This document shows, one piece after another, positions 24,341 to 32,560 of a DNA stretch of 62,657 nucleotides. The stretch comes from Deltaproteobacteria bacterium. Its GTDB lineage: Bacteria > Myxococcota > Myxococcia > Myxococcales > 40CM-4-68-19. A model generated the notes under the pieces. The model ran no database searches. It was not told the origin of the DNA and saw only the letters and a program-made list of their open reading frames with translations. The stretch is from positions 1-62,657 of the forward strand of contig VBKI01000085.1 of the NCBI GenBank assembly GCA_005879535.1, in the 5' to 3' direction. The stretch's first letter is position 1, and every line of letters begins with the position of its first letter. Both the position numbers and the translations under genes were made by a program.

Positions 24341-25534
24341 GTGGCCGACAATCGCTCCACCGAACCGAAGCCGGGGACGCTCGCCGTCCACGGCGGAGAA
24401 ACGCGCAAGAAGGCGCACGACTCCGTCACCACCCCCATCGTCTGGTCCGCGACGTATGCGTTCGCGAACACCGCCGAGATCGAGAGCTATTTCAAGGGCG
24501 ACATCGAGCGCGAGGAGTACGGCCGCTACGGCAATCCGACGGTCCGCGCCGCGGAGAAGAAGCTTGCGGCATTGGAGGGAGCCGAGGACACCGCTCTCTT
24601 CTCCAGCGGGATGGCGGCGGCGACCACCGCGCTCTTCGAGCTCCTCAAGGCCGGTGATCACGTCGTCCTCACGAACGACTGCTACCGGCGGACGCGGCAG
24701 TTCGTCACCAAATTCCTCTCGAGGCTCGGCGTCGAGTCCACGTTGGTCGCGCCGGGCGACGAGGAGGCGCTTCGCGCGGCGTTGCGGCCCGGACGCACGA
24801 AGGTGATCCTCGCCGAATCGCCGACGAACCCGTATCTGCGCGTCGCGGACCTCTCCGCCTTCGTCCGCGTGCGCAACTCCTGCCCCGGCACCAACCTGAT
24901 CATCGACGGGACCTTCGCGACGCCGGTGAACCAACGCCCGCTTGCGGAAGGCGTGGATCTGGTCATTCACTCCTGCACGAAATACCTCGGCGGCCACAAC
25001 GATCTGCTGGCAGGGGCGGTCTGCGGGCGGGCCGGGCTGGTGCAGGCGATCAAGGACTTGCGCGGCGTCCTCGGAGGCGTCCTCGATCCGCAGAGCGCGT
25101 TCCTGCTCATCCGCGGTCTGAAGACGCTGCCGCTCCGGGTGCAGCGGCAGAACCAGACCGCGTTGGAAGTCGCGGCCTGGCTCGAGAGACACCCGCGCGT
25201 GCGCCAGGTCTTCTATCCGGGGCTGGAGAGCCATCCCGATCACGCGATCGCGCGCAGGCAGATGCGCGGATTCGGGGGCGTGGTGAGCTTCCGGATCCGC
25301 GGAGATGCGCGCGAGACGTCGCGGGTGATCGACGCGTGCAAGCTCGCCACCATCGCGCCCTCGCTCGGCGCGGCGGAAACCCTGATCGAGCAGCCGGCCT
25401 ACATGTCCTACTTCGAGTTGACCACCGCGGAGCGCGAGGCGATCGGCATCTACGACGACCTCGTGCGCCTCTCGCTGGGTCTCGAGGACGCAGAAGACGT
25501 CATCGCCGATCTGGAGCAGGCGTTGTCGGCGTAG
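24341..25534 (+). CDS. Cys/Met metabolism PLP enzyme (cystathionine gamma-synthase-like)
   Basis: 397 residues of the gamma-family of PLP enzymes (MetB, MetC, MetY, MGL). Seen: GRYGNPTVRAAEKKLAALEG near residue 60, the SSGMAA substrate loop near 88, ESPTNPYLRVADL, DGTFATPVNQRPL, and the PLP lysine in HSCTKYLGGHNDLLAG near 210. The EYGRYGNPT form and gene context favour cystathionine gamma-synthase, but gamma-lyase or O-acylhomoserine sulfhydrylase cannot be excluded. Start: GTG at 24341, at the end of the start-masking hairpin; an upstream in-frame extension would translate the structured leader and is rejected. EamA follows 9 nt later. Confidence 0.88.
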   Translation: MADNRSTEPKPGTLAVHGGETRKKAHDSVTTPIVWSATYAFANTAEIESYFKGDIEREEYGRYGNPTVRAAEKKLAALEGAEDTALFSSGMAAATTALFELLKAGDHVVLTNDCYRRTRQFVTKFLSRLGVESTLVAPGDEEALRAALRPGRTKVILAESPTNPYLRVADLSAFVRVRNSCPGTNLIIDGTFATPVNQRPLAEGVDLVIHSCTKYLGGHNDLLAGAVCGRAGLVQAIKDLRGVLGGVLDPQSAFLLIRGLKTLPLRVQRQNQTALEVAAWLERHPRVRQVFYPGLESHPDHAIARRQMRGFGGVVSFRIRGDARETSRVIDACKLATIAPSLGAAETLIEQPAYMSYFELTTAEREAIGIYDDLVRLSLGLEDAEDVIADLEQALSA

Positions 25535-25537
25535 ACT
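25532..25537 (+). promoter_or_regulatory. -10-like hexamer of the EamA gene
   Basis: TAGACT overlaps the preceding stop codon and ends 6 nt before the ATG at 25544. The same hexamer stands 8 nt before the aldo/keto reductase start at 34309. Confidence 0.35.
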
Positions 25538-25543
25538 CCCGCC

Positions 25544-26578
25544 ATGGACGCGGACGAGCGGCTGCGCGGCTCCGGGCTCGGGCTCGCCGCCGCCTTGCTC
25601 TTCGGTCTCGGCGCGCCGCTGTCGAAGCTGCTCCTTCCCAGCGCCAGGCCGCTCACCCTCGCCGCGCTCCTGTATCTCGGCGCGGGCGCGGCCTTCCTGG
25701 TGGCGCGCCGCCGCGCAGCCGAAGCCCGGCTGACGCGGGCGGATGCGCCCATCCTCGCGGGGGCCGTGATCGCCGGGGCCGCCCTCGGTCCGGTGCTGAT
25801 GCTGTGGGGCCTCTCCCGCGTCAGCGGCCTCGCGGGGTCGCTGCTGCTCAATCTCGAGGCGCCGTTCACCATCGCGCTCGCCGTCTTCGCGTTCGGCGAG
25901 CACCTGTCCGTGCGCGAGGGCCTTTCCGCGGCGGTGATCGTCCTTGGGGCTGCGCTCCTCGGTGCCCGCGGCGAGTGGTCGGGCTCGGTCGCGGGCGCCG
26001 CGGCCATTGCGGTCGCTTGCGCTTGCTGGGCGCTGGACAACAACCTCGCGGCGATCCTCTCGCTCAAGGACCCGGTCCAGGTCTTGCGCATCAAGGCGCT
26101 CTGCGCGGGAGCGGCAAATCTGTTTCTCGCGCTCGCCCTTGGACAGCCGCTGCCGCCCCTGACCGTCTGCGCCGGGGCCCTGGCGGTCGGCGCGGTGAGC
26201 TACGGCGCCAGCCTTCTCCTTTACCTCCGCGCCCAGCGCGCTCTGGGCGCGGCCCGGCAAAGCGCGCTCTTCGCCGTCGCTCCCTTCGCGGGGGCGGCTG
26301 CGTCCATCCCGCTGCTCGGCGATCGGCCTGCGCCAGCGGACTACGCGGGTGCAGCCCTGATGATGCTCGGCGTCGCTGCCCTCTTGCGCGCGAAGCACGC
26401 CCACGTGCACACGCACGAACCGATGGAACATGACCATCTGCACGTCCATGACGTCCATCACCAGCATCCGCATGAGGGTCCGCGCACGGAACCGCACGCC
26501 CACCCCCACCGGCACGATGCGCTCACGCACGCGCATGCCCACGTCTCGGACGCGCACCACCGTCATCGGCATCGGTAG
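25544..26578 (+). CDS. EamA/DMT-family transporter with histidine-rich C-terminal tail
   Basis: 344 residues. Ten hydrophobic helices in two EamA halves (from about residue 10 and about 150; WALDNNLAAILSLKDP opens the second half) fill residues 1-282. The last 61 residues are a cytosolic tail with 23 histidines in HxH and HxHxH patterns plus Asp and Glu, as in metal-storing or metal-gating tails of Zn, Ni or Co transporters. EamA proteins usually export amino acids or small metabolites, so a metal-responsive or metal-exporting variant is possible. The gene's 3' end overlaps the convergent RibD-like gene by 16 nt, inside the His tail. Confidence 0.88.
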   Translation: MDADERLRGSGLGLAAALLFGLGAPLSKLLLPSARPLTLAALLYLGAGAAFLVARRRAAEARLTRADAPILAGAVIAGAALGPVLMLWGLSRVSGLAGSLLLNLEAPFTIALAVFAFGEHLSVREGLSAAVIVLGAALLGARGEWSGSVAGAAAIAVACACWALDNNLAAILSLKDPVQVLRIKALCAGAANLFLALALGQPLPPLTVCAGALAVGAVSYGASLLLYLRAQRALGAARQSALFAVAPFAGAAASIPLLGDRPAPADYAGAALMMLGVAALLRAKHAHVHTHEPMEHDHLHVHDVHHQHPHEGPRTEPHAHPHRHDALTHAHAHVSDAHHRHRHR

Positions 26579-27267
26579 CGAAGGAACAGGTGCGAGCCGT
26601 GTCTCCGCAGCGAGAGCAGCTCCAGCGGAGCACCCGCGAGATCGCGCTTTTCCGTGAGGGCCTTGCGTGCGTCGCCCGGCCAGCGGCCGAAGAGCCGCGG
26701 TGAGAGAGTCAAGAACATCTCGTCGACGAGCCGCGCCGCGGCGAGCTCGGCGAAAAGCCCGGGACCGCCTTCGCAGAGGATTCGCCGGCGGCCGTCCCGG
26801 CGGAGGGTGGCGACGATCTCGTGCGGTTCCAGCTTGCCGCGCAGGACCACTGCGCCTTCTCGCAGGGCGGGGTGGTCCGGATCGATCCTTCCCGAGCCTG
26901 TGACGACATAGAGCGTCGGACGCTCGCGGAGCCCGAGCGCCCGGCGCGTCTCTGCGAACGACGGTGCGGCCCCGGGAAAGATCGACTCCGGAAACCAGAG
27001 ATCGTTCCTGGCGGCGCGCAGAGTTCCAGCGCCGATCAGCACCGCGTCCGCGCAGGCGCGCAACAGACCCATCAGGAAGCGATCCGCCTCCGACCCGCCG
27101 CTGACGATTCCACCGGATTCGCCGCCTGCATCCGGGAATGCAACCACGCCGTCGACGGACTCTACGAAGTTCGTCACCAGGCAATCGGCGGGCAGCGAGA
27201 GGACGCCTCCATATGCAGCGGCGAGGGCCGGCGGAAGCGGCAGCCCCGCCGCGGCGGATTCGAACAT
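26563..27267 (-). CDS. RibD C-terminal-type dihydrofolate/pyrimidine reductase family protein
   Basis: 234 residues. The fold of the RibD reductase domain is seen: LVTNFVESVDGVVAFP near residue 23, DRFLMGLLRACADAVLIGAGTLR near 54, LYVVTGSGRIDPDHP, and the NADPH loop ILCEGGPGLFAELAAARLVDEMFLTLSP near 160-187. RibD reduces a pyrimidine intermediate of riboflavin synthesis, but stand-alone reductase proteins like this often have other substrates, and no rib gene is nearby. ATG at 27267 with GAGG upstream. Divergent from the PfkB gene with 56 nt between. Confidence 0.88.
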   Translation of the reverse strand: MFESAAAGLPLPPALAAAYGGVLSLPADCLVTNFVESVDGVVAFPDAGGESGGIVSGGSEADRFLMGLLRACADAVLIGAGTLRAARNDLWFPESIFPGAAPSFAETRRALGLRERPTLYVVTGSGRIDPDHPALREGAVVLRGKLEPHEIVATLRRDGRRRILCEGGPGLFAELAAARLVDEMFLTLSPRLFGRWPGDARKALTEKRDLAGAPLELLSLRRHGSHLFLRYRCR

Positions 27268-27323
27268 CACCTCGAGCTGGGGAAACGATTGCAAGCCACG
27301 CTCCGCGGTGCGACAAGCGCGCC

Positions 27324-28115
27324 GTGCCGATCCTCGTCGTCGGACACTATTGCCACGACACGCTGGTGCGCAACGCATCCGTCGAGCAGGTCCTCGGCGG
27401 ATCGTCGGCGTACGCTTCCGCCATCCTCGCTGCCCTCGGCGAGGCGCACGAGGTCGTCGCGAAGGTCGGCGACGACTTCCGGTATGCGCACGAGGTCTCG
27501 CGCAAACCGGCGGTCGTCCCCGGTCGCACGACGGCCTTCGTCGACGCTTATCGCGGCGCGGTTCGAACGGAGCGCGTGGATGCGGTCGCTCCCGCCATCG
27601 AGCCGGAGGAGCTTCGCGGTACGTGGGACGTCGGCCTCGCCTGCGCCATCGCCGGGGAGATCCCGCTCCGGACACTGCAGCGCCTCCGCCAGATCAGCAG
27701 GATCGTGCTCGCGGACGCGCAATCCATCCTGCGGGACGTGACCGGGCGCGGCGAAGTGGTCCTGCGGCCGCCGGAGCCTGGGGCCACGGAGGCCATCGAC
27801 GTGTTGAAGGCGAGCCGGGACGAGGCCCAGGTCCTGGACGTGGCCGCGCTGCGCAAGAGGCTGACGTTGATCGTCACGGACGGAGCGCGCGGGTGCACCG
27901 TGCTGAACCGCCAGGGCCAGCTGTCCATCGCGGCGTACCCGGCGGAGGAGAAGGACGCCACCGGCGCCGGCGACTGTTTTCTCGCGGGCGTTGCAGCGGG
28001 GCTCGCACGCGGTCTTCCTGTCGAGGAGGCCGCGCGGCTCGGATCATGGTGCGGCGCGCGCGCCGTGGAACACGTCGGCGTTCCGCGGCTCAGCCCGGGC
28101 GACCGCCTGGGTTAG
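27324..28115 (+). CDS. PfkB-family kinase resembling plant myo-inositol kinase
   Basis: 263 residues, shorter than most ribokinases. ILVVGHYCHDTLV at the N-terminus, LGGSSAYASAILAALG near residue 28, KVGDDFRYAHEV near 48, and the PfkB signature KDATGAGDCFLAGVAAGLA near 212 with catalytic Asp. The YCHD, VGDDFRY, LKASRDEA and AVEHVG parts are those I recall from plant inositol 3-kinase (the Arabidopsis MIK type) rather than from ribokinase. It probably phosphorylates a cyclitol or sugar with ATP. GTG start at 27324. It overlaps the convergent Thr/Pro-rich gene by 4 nt. Confidence 0.82.
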   Translation: MPILVVGHYCHDTLVRNASVEQVLGGSSAYASAILAALGEAHEVVAKVGDDFRYAHEVSRKPAVVPGRTTAFVDAYRGAVRTERVDAVAPAIEPEELRGTWDVGLACAIAGEIPLRTLQRLRQISRIVLADAQSILRDVTGRGEVVLRPPEPGATEAIDVLKASRDEAQVLDVAALRKRLTLIVTDGARGCTVLNRQGQLSIAAYPAEEKDATGAGDCFLAGVAAGLARGLPVEEAARLGSWCGARAVEHVGVPRLSPGDRLG

Positions 28116-28654
28116 AACCGACCCGCCGCTGCGGTGAGCGCGAGGCCGTTCGTGTTGGATACCGCCGGATTGGCGTCAGCGACTGCCCGCCGCGGAGGCG
28201 CCTGCGTCGCAGCCTCGTACACTCCATACCCCGCGCCTGCCAGGATGCCGATGCCGGCGCCGAGCATGAGATTCCGGGCCCAGTTGTTTCCGTTGTCGAT
28301 GAGCGTGATGCCGGCGCCGACCACGGCACCGGCGACTCCTCCGTACAGAGCGTCAGTAGCGATGATCGCGACCGCGGAGCGGCCGGAAGGCGCCGTCGTC
28401 ACGCCACCGACGTCCTCGTCGCTGCGCACGGTAGTTCGCGGCGGCGGTGGCGCATAGCCCGGATCGCCGGGATTCACGACTACCTGGGTCGAGGAAGAGG
28501 GCGGCGGTGGTTGTTGCTGCGTCGTGGTGGTGGTCGTCGTCGGTGGAGGAGGTTGCGCCGCAGGTTGCTGCGGCTGATTGGTGGTCGTCGTGGTCGTCTG
28601 CGCGAACGCGGGCAGCGCGGTGCAGACGAGCGCGAGCGCGATGAATTTCGACAT
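28112..28654 (-). CDS. Exported Thr/Pro/Gln-rich protein with glycine-zipper helices
   Basis: 180 residues, not recognised as a named family. Signal peptide (IALALVCTALPAFAQ) followed by a low-complexity tract of Thr, Gln and Pro (about 20-70), then two hydrophobic glycine-zipper helices at about 98-120 and 125-145 (GGVAGAVVGAGITLID, LMLGAGIGILAGAGYG), which usually insert in or line a membrane. A GGGGAGA ribosome-binding site precedes the ATG at 28654. Probably an envelope protein. Confidence 0.7.
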   Translation of the reverse strand: MSKFIALALVCTALPAFAQTTTTTTNQPQQPAAQPPPPTTTTTTTQQQPPPPSSSTQVVVNPGDPGYAPPPPRTTVRSDEDVGGVTTAPSGRSAVAIIATDALYGGVAGAVVGAGITLIDNGNNWARNLMLGAGIGILAGAGYGVYEAATQAPPRRAVADANPAVSNTNGLALTAAAGRF

Positions 28655-28794
28655 GGATGTCTCCCCGGTGTTTCCGGAACGGTTGTCGCGGCGCCGCCGT
28701 CCGACAATCCCCGGCCTCGCGTGCGCTTGCCGGGCCGCACTACCGACGAGCGGGCCGATTTACTTCCGTTGGAGGCATTCGCACGTTCCCGGGC

Positions 28795-29091
28795 ATGGGC
28801 GGACAAGGAATGATCCCCGAGGACGGCAAGGGCGGAATCGTGGAGGGCACGAAGGAGGCGCAGGAACGGCGCGAAAAAAACGCCTTCGAGCTGCCTCACG
28901 GAGCGGCGCCCCGCGCTGGAATGCAGGGGCGAAAGGAGCGTGGCGCAGCGCCGACACCGACTCTCGAGCGCCCGGGGACGACGCCGGAGGCGACGCCGGG
29001 ATCCGGCGGAGGCGTCGGGAAGACGGAAAAGCCCGAGCCGCCGCGCGAAGGCGGACGCGTCCAGGACCCGAAGAACCGCAATACGCCCTGA
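28795..29091 (+). CDS. Small hydrophilic Gly/Pro-rich hypothetical protein
   Basis: 98 residues from the ATG at 28795, not recognised. It is charged, rich in Gly, Pro, Glu and Lys, with no hydrophobic core, and is probably disordered (GGQGMIPEDGKGGIVEGTKE at the start, EPPREGGRVQDPKNRNTP at the end). The frame stays open further upstream but that part is Arg-rich and unlike the rest. Coding status is likely but not certain. Confidence 0.5.
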   Translation: MGGQGMIPEDGKGGIVEGTKEAQERREKNAFELPHGAAPRAGMQGRKERGAAPTPTLERPGTTPEATPGSGGGVGKTEKPEPPREGGRVQDPKNRNTP

Positions 29092-29093
29092 AG

Positions 29094-30548
29094 TCAGGCT
29101 CCGCCGGCAAGGCGGCGCGGCGCTCGAACCGGGCCGCCCGCCAGCTCCGCGGCGATGCGCCCGAGCGTAGCGATCGCCGCCTCGACGCGCGACGACCAGG
29201 CAACGCCGCAGCTCAACCGGACACAGTTTTCATAGCCCTGACGCGCAGAAAAGATCGGTCCGGGTGCGATGGCGATGCCGGCCGCGAGCGCGCGGTCGTG
29301 CAGCTCGAGGGAAGAGATTCCCTCGGGCATCTCGACCCAGAGCACGCCGCCTCCGTCGGGACGCGTGGCCCGGGTCCCGGCGGGAAAGTGCGCCGCGACG
29401 CAGTCGCCGAGGCTTCGCATCGTCGCGGCGATGGACTTCCGCAGGGAGCGCAAGTGCCGCTCGTAGTGGCCGCCGGCGAGAAACTCGGCCATCGCCAGCT
29501 GCTGCAGCGAAGCGGTCGCGATGGTCTGCGCGAACTTCAGCAGCGACACGCGCTCGCGGAACTTGCCCGCGGCGACCCACCCGACGCGCCAGCCCGGCGC
29601 CAGCGTCTTGGAGAAGCTGCCGCAGTGGAGAACGAGCCCGCGCTGATCGAACGACTTCGCGGCCCGGGGGCGCGAGCTTCCGAAATAGACGTCGCCGTAC
29701 AGATCGTCCTCGATGAGCGGTACGCCGCGACCGGCGAGCAGGGTCACGAGCCGCTCCTTGTTCTCGTCGGGCATCACGCAGCCGAGCGGATTGGAGAAGT
29801 TGGTCACCGCCAGCACGGCGGCGATCCGGCGCGTCTTCAGCACCCGCGCGAGAGCATCGAGGTCCATTCCCTCGCGCGGACAGCTGGGGATCTCCACCGC
29901 TCTCAGGCCCAGCGCCTCGATCAGTTGCAGTGAGCCAAAAAAAGCAGGCGATTCGATGGCGATGGCGTCTCCACGGCGCGCGACGGCCAGCAGCGAGAGC
30001 TGCACCGCCTCCATCGCGCCGGAGGTGACGATGAAGTCGTCCGGGGAAAGCGCGCACCCCCACTCCAGCGACCTGCGCGCGAGCTGCCGCCGGAGCGAAC
30101 GCGCTCCCGGTGGAAGCTCGTACGTGAATCCCCGGCCCTCGCGCGCGATCCCCGCCGCAATGCGCCCAAGCTTTCCCCAGGGGAACAACTCGGGATCCGG
30201 CTGGTTGCAACCGAGCGGGACCAGGTCCGGGTCGCGCGCGCTCTCCACGACTTTCGCGACCAGCGCGCTGACGGTTACCGGCGTGGCGCCGGCGGACGGT
30301 CGCGTCGCCGGCGGCTCGGGTGGGAGCGCCCGCTGACGCCGGACGTAATGTCCGGACTGCGGACGGGCCTCGATCAGGCCGCGCGCCTCGAGCGTCAGAT
30401 ACGCCTGCAACACGGTGGAGACGCTGACCCTCTCCCGTTCGGACAGCCCGCGCACCGAGGGCAGGCGATCGCCGGGGCGCAGCGCTCCGACTCTCAAGGC
30501 TTCCTCGATCTTTCCGGAAACGCGCTCGTACAAGCGGATCTGGTGCAT
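29094..30548 (-). CDS. MocR/GntR-type regulator with aminotransferase domain
   Basis: 484 residues. An N-terminal GntR winged helix (about 5-70, YERVSGKIEEALRVG, GDRLPSVRGLSERERVSVSTVLQAY) is joined by a Pro/Ala linker to a fold-type I aminotransferase domain (about 110-470). The PLP lysine lies in HCGSFSKTLAPGWRVGW near residue 320, and NFSNPLGCVMPDE near 250 is the family form of the NPxG site. MocR proteins such as PdxR and GabR use PLP or an amino-compound adduct as signal. It is divergent from a Cys/Met PLP enzyme across 115 nt, which is probably its target. Its own -10 hexamer CAGACT ends 6 nt before the ATG. Confidence 0.93.
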   Translation of the reverse strand: MHQIRLYERVSGKIEEALRVGALRPGDRLPSVRGLSERERVSVSTVLQAYLTLEARGLIEARPQSGHYVRRQRALPPEPPATRPSAGATPVTVSALVAKVVESARDPDLVPLGCNQPDPELFPWGKLGRIAAGIAREGRGFTYELPPGARSLRRQLARRSLEWGCALSPDDFIVTSGAMEAVQLSLLAVARRGDAIAIESPAFFGSLQLIEALGLRAVEIPSCPREGMDLDALARVLKTRRIAAVLAVTNFSNPLGCVMPDENKERLVTLLAGRGVPLIEDDLYGDVYFGSSRPRAAKSFDQRGLVLHCGSFSKTLAPGWRVGWVAAGKFRERVSLLKFAQTIATASLQQLAMAEFLAGGHYERHLRSLRKSIAATMRSLGDCVAAHFPAGTRATRPDGGGVLWVEMPEGISSLELHDRALAAGIAIAPGPIFSARQGYENCVRLSCGVAWSSRVEAAIATLGRIAAELAGGPVRAPRRLAGGA

Positions 30549-30554
30549 GTGCGC

Positions 30555-30583
30555 AGTCTGGCGGGAACCGGCACAGCCTGCAA
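30555..30583 (-). promoter_or_regulatory. Candidate promoter of the mocR-like gene
   Basis: On the minus strand TTGCAG (30583-30578) and CAGACT (30560-30555) are 17 nt apart, and the second hexamer ends 6 nt before the ATG at 30548. The transcript would be leaderless. Confidence 0.5.
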
Positions 30584-30593
30584 GGGCGCCGCT

Positions 30594-30608
30594 CTGTGCT
30601 GGTCACAG
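30594..30608. promoter_or_regulatory. Candidate operator CTGTG-N5-CACAG between mocR-like and PLP-enzyme genes
   Basis: A perfect 5+5 inverted repeat lies in the 115-nt divergent region, 11 nt upstream of the -35 hexamer of the MocR-like gene and 55 nt before the other gene's ATG. A plausible binding site for the MocR-like regulator; no experimental support. Confidence 0.4.
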
Positions 30609-30663
30609 TTGAGCGACACTGCATCTGTTCCGATCCGCGCGCCGCAGGGTAGATCATGCGACC

Positions 30664-31809
30664 ATGCGTCCGGATACCCTGCTCGTCCATGCCGGTGAGC
30701 CGCGGCCGCGCGACGGCGGCGCGGTGGCGATGCCGATCTACCAGTCGAGCACGTTCGAGGAGACGGAGGCGCGGGGCTACCACGACATCCGCTACGCACG
30801 CCTCTCGAACACGCCCACGCACGAAGCGCTCCACGCCAAGCTGGCTGCGCTCGAGGAGGCAGAAGCGGCGCTGGCGACGGCCAGCGGCATGGCGGCGGTG
30901 AGCGCGGCGCTCCTCTCCGTGCTCCGGGCAGGCGATCACGTCGTTGCGCAGGACGGCCTCTACGGGGGCACGCACGACCTGCTCACGCGCGATCTGCCGC
31001 GGCTCGGAATCACGGTGACGTTCGTTTCCGGAGACGATCCCGCAGCCTGGCGCGCCGCCGCCACACCGAAGACGCGCGTGTTCTACGTCGAGGCGCTCAC
31101 CAACCCACTGCTGCGCGTCGCCGATCTTCCCGCCGCCGCTGCGTTCGCCCGGGAGCGCGACCTGGTCTCGATCATCGACAACACCTTCGCGACGCCGCTC
31201 GCCTTCCGGCCGCTGCGACATCGGTTCGATCTGGTCCTGCACAGCGCGACCAAGTACCTGAATGGCCATAGCGACGTCATCGCCGGCGCGGTGATGGGAT
31301 CCGCGGCGCGGGTCCGCGAAGTGAAGCGGACGCTCGACCACCTGGGTGGCTCGCTCGATCCCCACGCCTGTTTCCTCCTGCAGCGGGGGCTGAAGACGCT
31401 GGGCGTCCGCTACCGTCAGCAGTGCGCGACCTCGCTGGCGGTGGCGAAGTTCCTCGAGAAGCAGCGGGCGGTGGCGCGCGTGAACCACCCTGGGCTCGAG
31501 AGCCATCCCCAGCACTCGCGGGCGCGCGAGCTCTTCGCTCACTTCGGAGGCATGCTCAGCTTCGAGCTGAAGGGCGGAGCCGACGCGGCCGAGCGGATGT
31601 TCTCGGAGCTGAAGATCCCGCTGCATGCGCCCAGCCTGGGTGGTCCGGAGACGCTGGTCACCCGGCCGGCGGCGAGCTCGCACGTCGGGCTCACGGCGGA
31701 GGAGCGCGCGCGGATCGGAATCTCCGACGGACTGGTCCGCGTCTCCATCGGGCTCGAGGCCGCGGAGGACCTGATGGAGGACTTCGCTCAGGCACTCCGG
31801 GAGGGGTGA
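30664..31809 (+). CDS. Cys/Met metabolism PLP enzyme (cystathionine beta-lyase/gamma-synthase-like)
   Basis: 381 residues, second gamma-family PLP enzyme of the window. Seen: YQSSTFEETEARGYHDIRYARLSNTPT (with the start of the family's Y-x-R-x-x-NPT site), ATASGMAAVSAALL near residue 76, EALTNPLLRVADLP, DNTFATPLAFRPL and the PLP lysine in HSATKYLNGHSDVIAG near 197. The beta-lyase/gamma-lyase subgroup is likely. It is transcribed away from the MocR-like regulator. With the enzyme at 24341 it may cover both steps of a transsulfuration route. The response regulator gene converges on it with 4 nt between. Confidence 0.88.
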   Translation: MRPDTLLVHAGEPRPRDGGAVAMPIYQSSTFEETEARGYHDIRYARLSNTPTHEALHAKLAALEEAEAALATASGMAAVSAALLSVLRAGDHVVAQDGLYGGTHDLLTRDLPRLGITVTFVSGDDPAAWRAAATPKTRVFYVEALTNPLLRVADLPAAAAFARERDLVSIIDNTFATPLAFRPLRHRFDLVLHSATKYLNGHSDVIAGAVMGSAARVREVKRTLDHLGGSLDPHACFLLQRGLKTLGVRYRQQCATSLAVAKFLEKQRAVARVNHPGLESHPQHSRARELFAHFGGMLSFELKGGADAAERMFSELKIPLHAPSLGGPETLVTRPAASSHVGLTAEERARIGISDGLVRVSIGLEAAEDLMEDFAQALREG

Positions 31810-31813
31810 GGGC

Positions 31814-32473
31814 TCAGCCAAGCCGAAGCGCGGAGACGTGCGCCTCGATCGCCCTGACCAGCTTTTCGTTCGTCCTCAGGAAGCGCGCCATCTGCACCAG
31901 CTTCTCGGCGGCCTGGACCAGCCGCGCGTGGCGATCGCGCGACGCGAGCACCAGGGACTCCGTGCCCTCGTCGGCGCGTCCGGGGCCCACGTGCTCCGCC
32001 ATGGCGAGCTGGATCTGGAGATCGCGGACGCGGCTGTCCTTGTCCTTCAGCTCCTGCTGCAGAGCGGTGAGCTTCACCAAGAGACCGTCGCGCTCGTCGC
32101 GCAGGCGTACGCCCCGGATCGCGGACTGGACCCGGTCCGCGATGGTGTCGAGCTCCGGAGAAGGCTTCTCGACGTAATCCTGGGCGCCGATCCGCAGCGC
32201 TTCCACCGCGGAACCCATCGAGGGATAGGCCGTCATCATGATGCATGCACAGCGCGGCTGCCGCCTGCGGAGGTGCCGCAACACTTCGACGCCGTCGATT
32301 CCGCGGCCCAGGTTCTTGTCCACCAGCGCCGCGTCGAACTGCTGCTCGCTCACCAGCTCGAGCGCGCGCTCTCCCGAAGGAGCGCCCACTGCCGCGAAGC
32401 CGGCGGCGCCGAGCGTCTGCCCCAGCAGCCGGACCAGCTCTGGTTCGTCGTCGACGACGAGGACCTTCTGCAT
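31814..32473 (-). CDS. Response regulator, receiver plus coiled coil
   Basis: 219 residues from the ATG at 32473. CheY-like receiver at about 2-120: acidic pair in VLVVDDEPE, phospho-acceptor Asp in DAALVDKNLGRGIDG near 51, Thr in IMMTAYPS and Lys in DYVEKPSPE. The remainder (about 125-219) is charged helix with heptad pattern and no DNA-binding or enzyme domain. The receiver loop LVDKNLGRG differs from the common DxxMP form. It probably signals through protein contacts. No kinase is adjacent. Confidence 0.85.
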   Translation of the reverse strand: MQKVLVVDDEPELVRLLGQTLGAAGFAAVGAPSGERALELVSEQQFDAALVDKNLGRGIDGVEVLRHLRRRQPRCACIMMTAYPSMGSAVEALRIGAQDYVEKPSPELDTIADRVQSAIRGVRLRDERDGLLVKLTALQQELKDKDSRVRDLQIQLAMAEHVGPGRADEGTESLVLASRDRHARLVQAAEKLVQMARFLRTNEKLVRAIEAHVSALRLG

Positions 32474-32560
32474 TGCAGAGCAAGACAACCGCGAGGCGGA
32501 CCTGGGAGCAAGGCGTGGAGATCGCACCTTTGCCCACCGTCTGGCATTCTCGGCTCCGTG

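Noticed and set aside
24287-27316. Long minus-strand open frame across the PLP enzyme, EamA and part of the RibD-like gene
   Set aside because: Same shadow pattern; it would also cut through the structured leader.
29230-31821. 863-codon minus-strand open frame across the MocR region and the PLP enzyme
   Set aside because: Out of frame with the MocR-like regulator, whose GntR and aminotransferase motifs are in the other frame.
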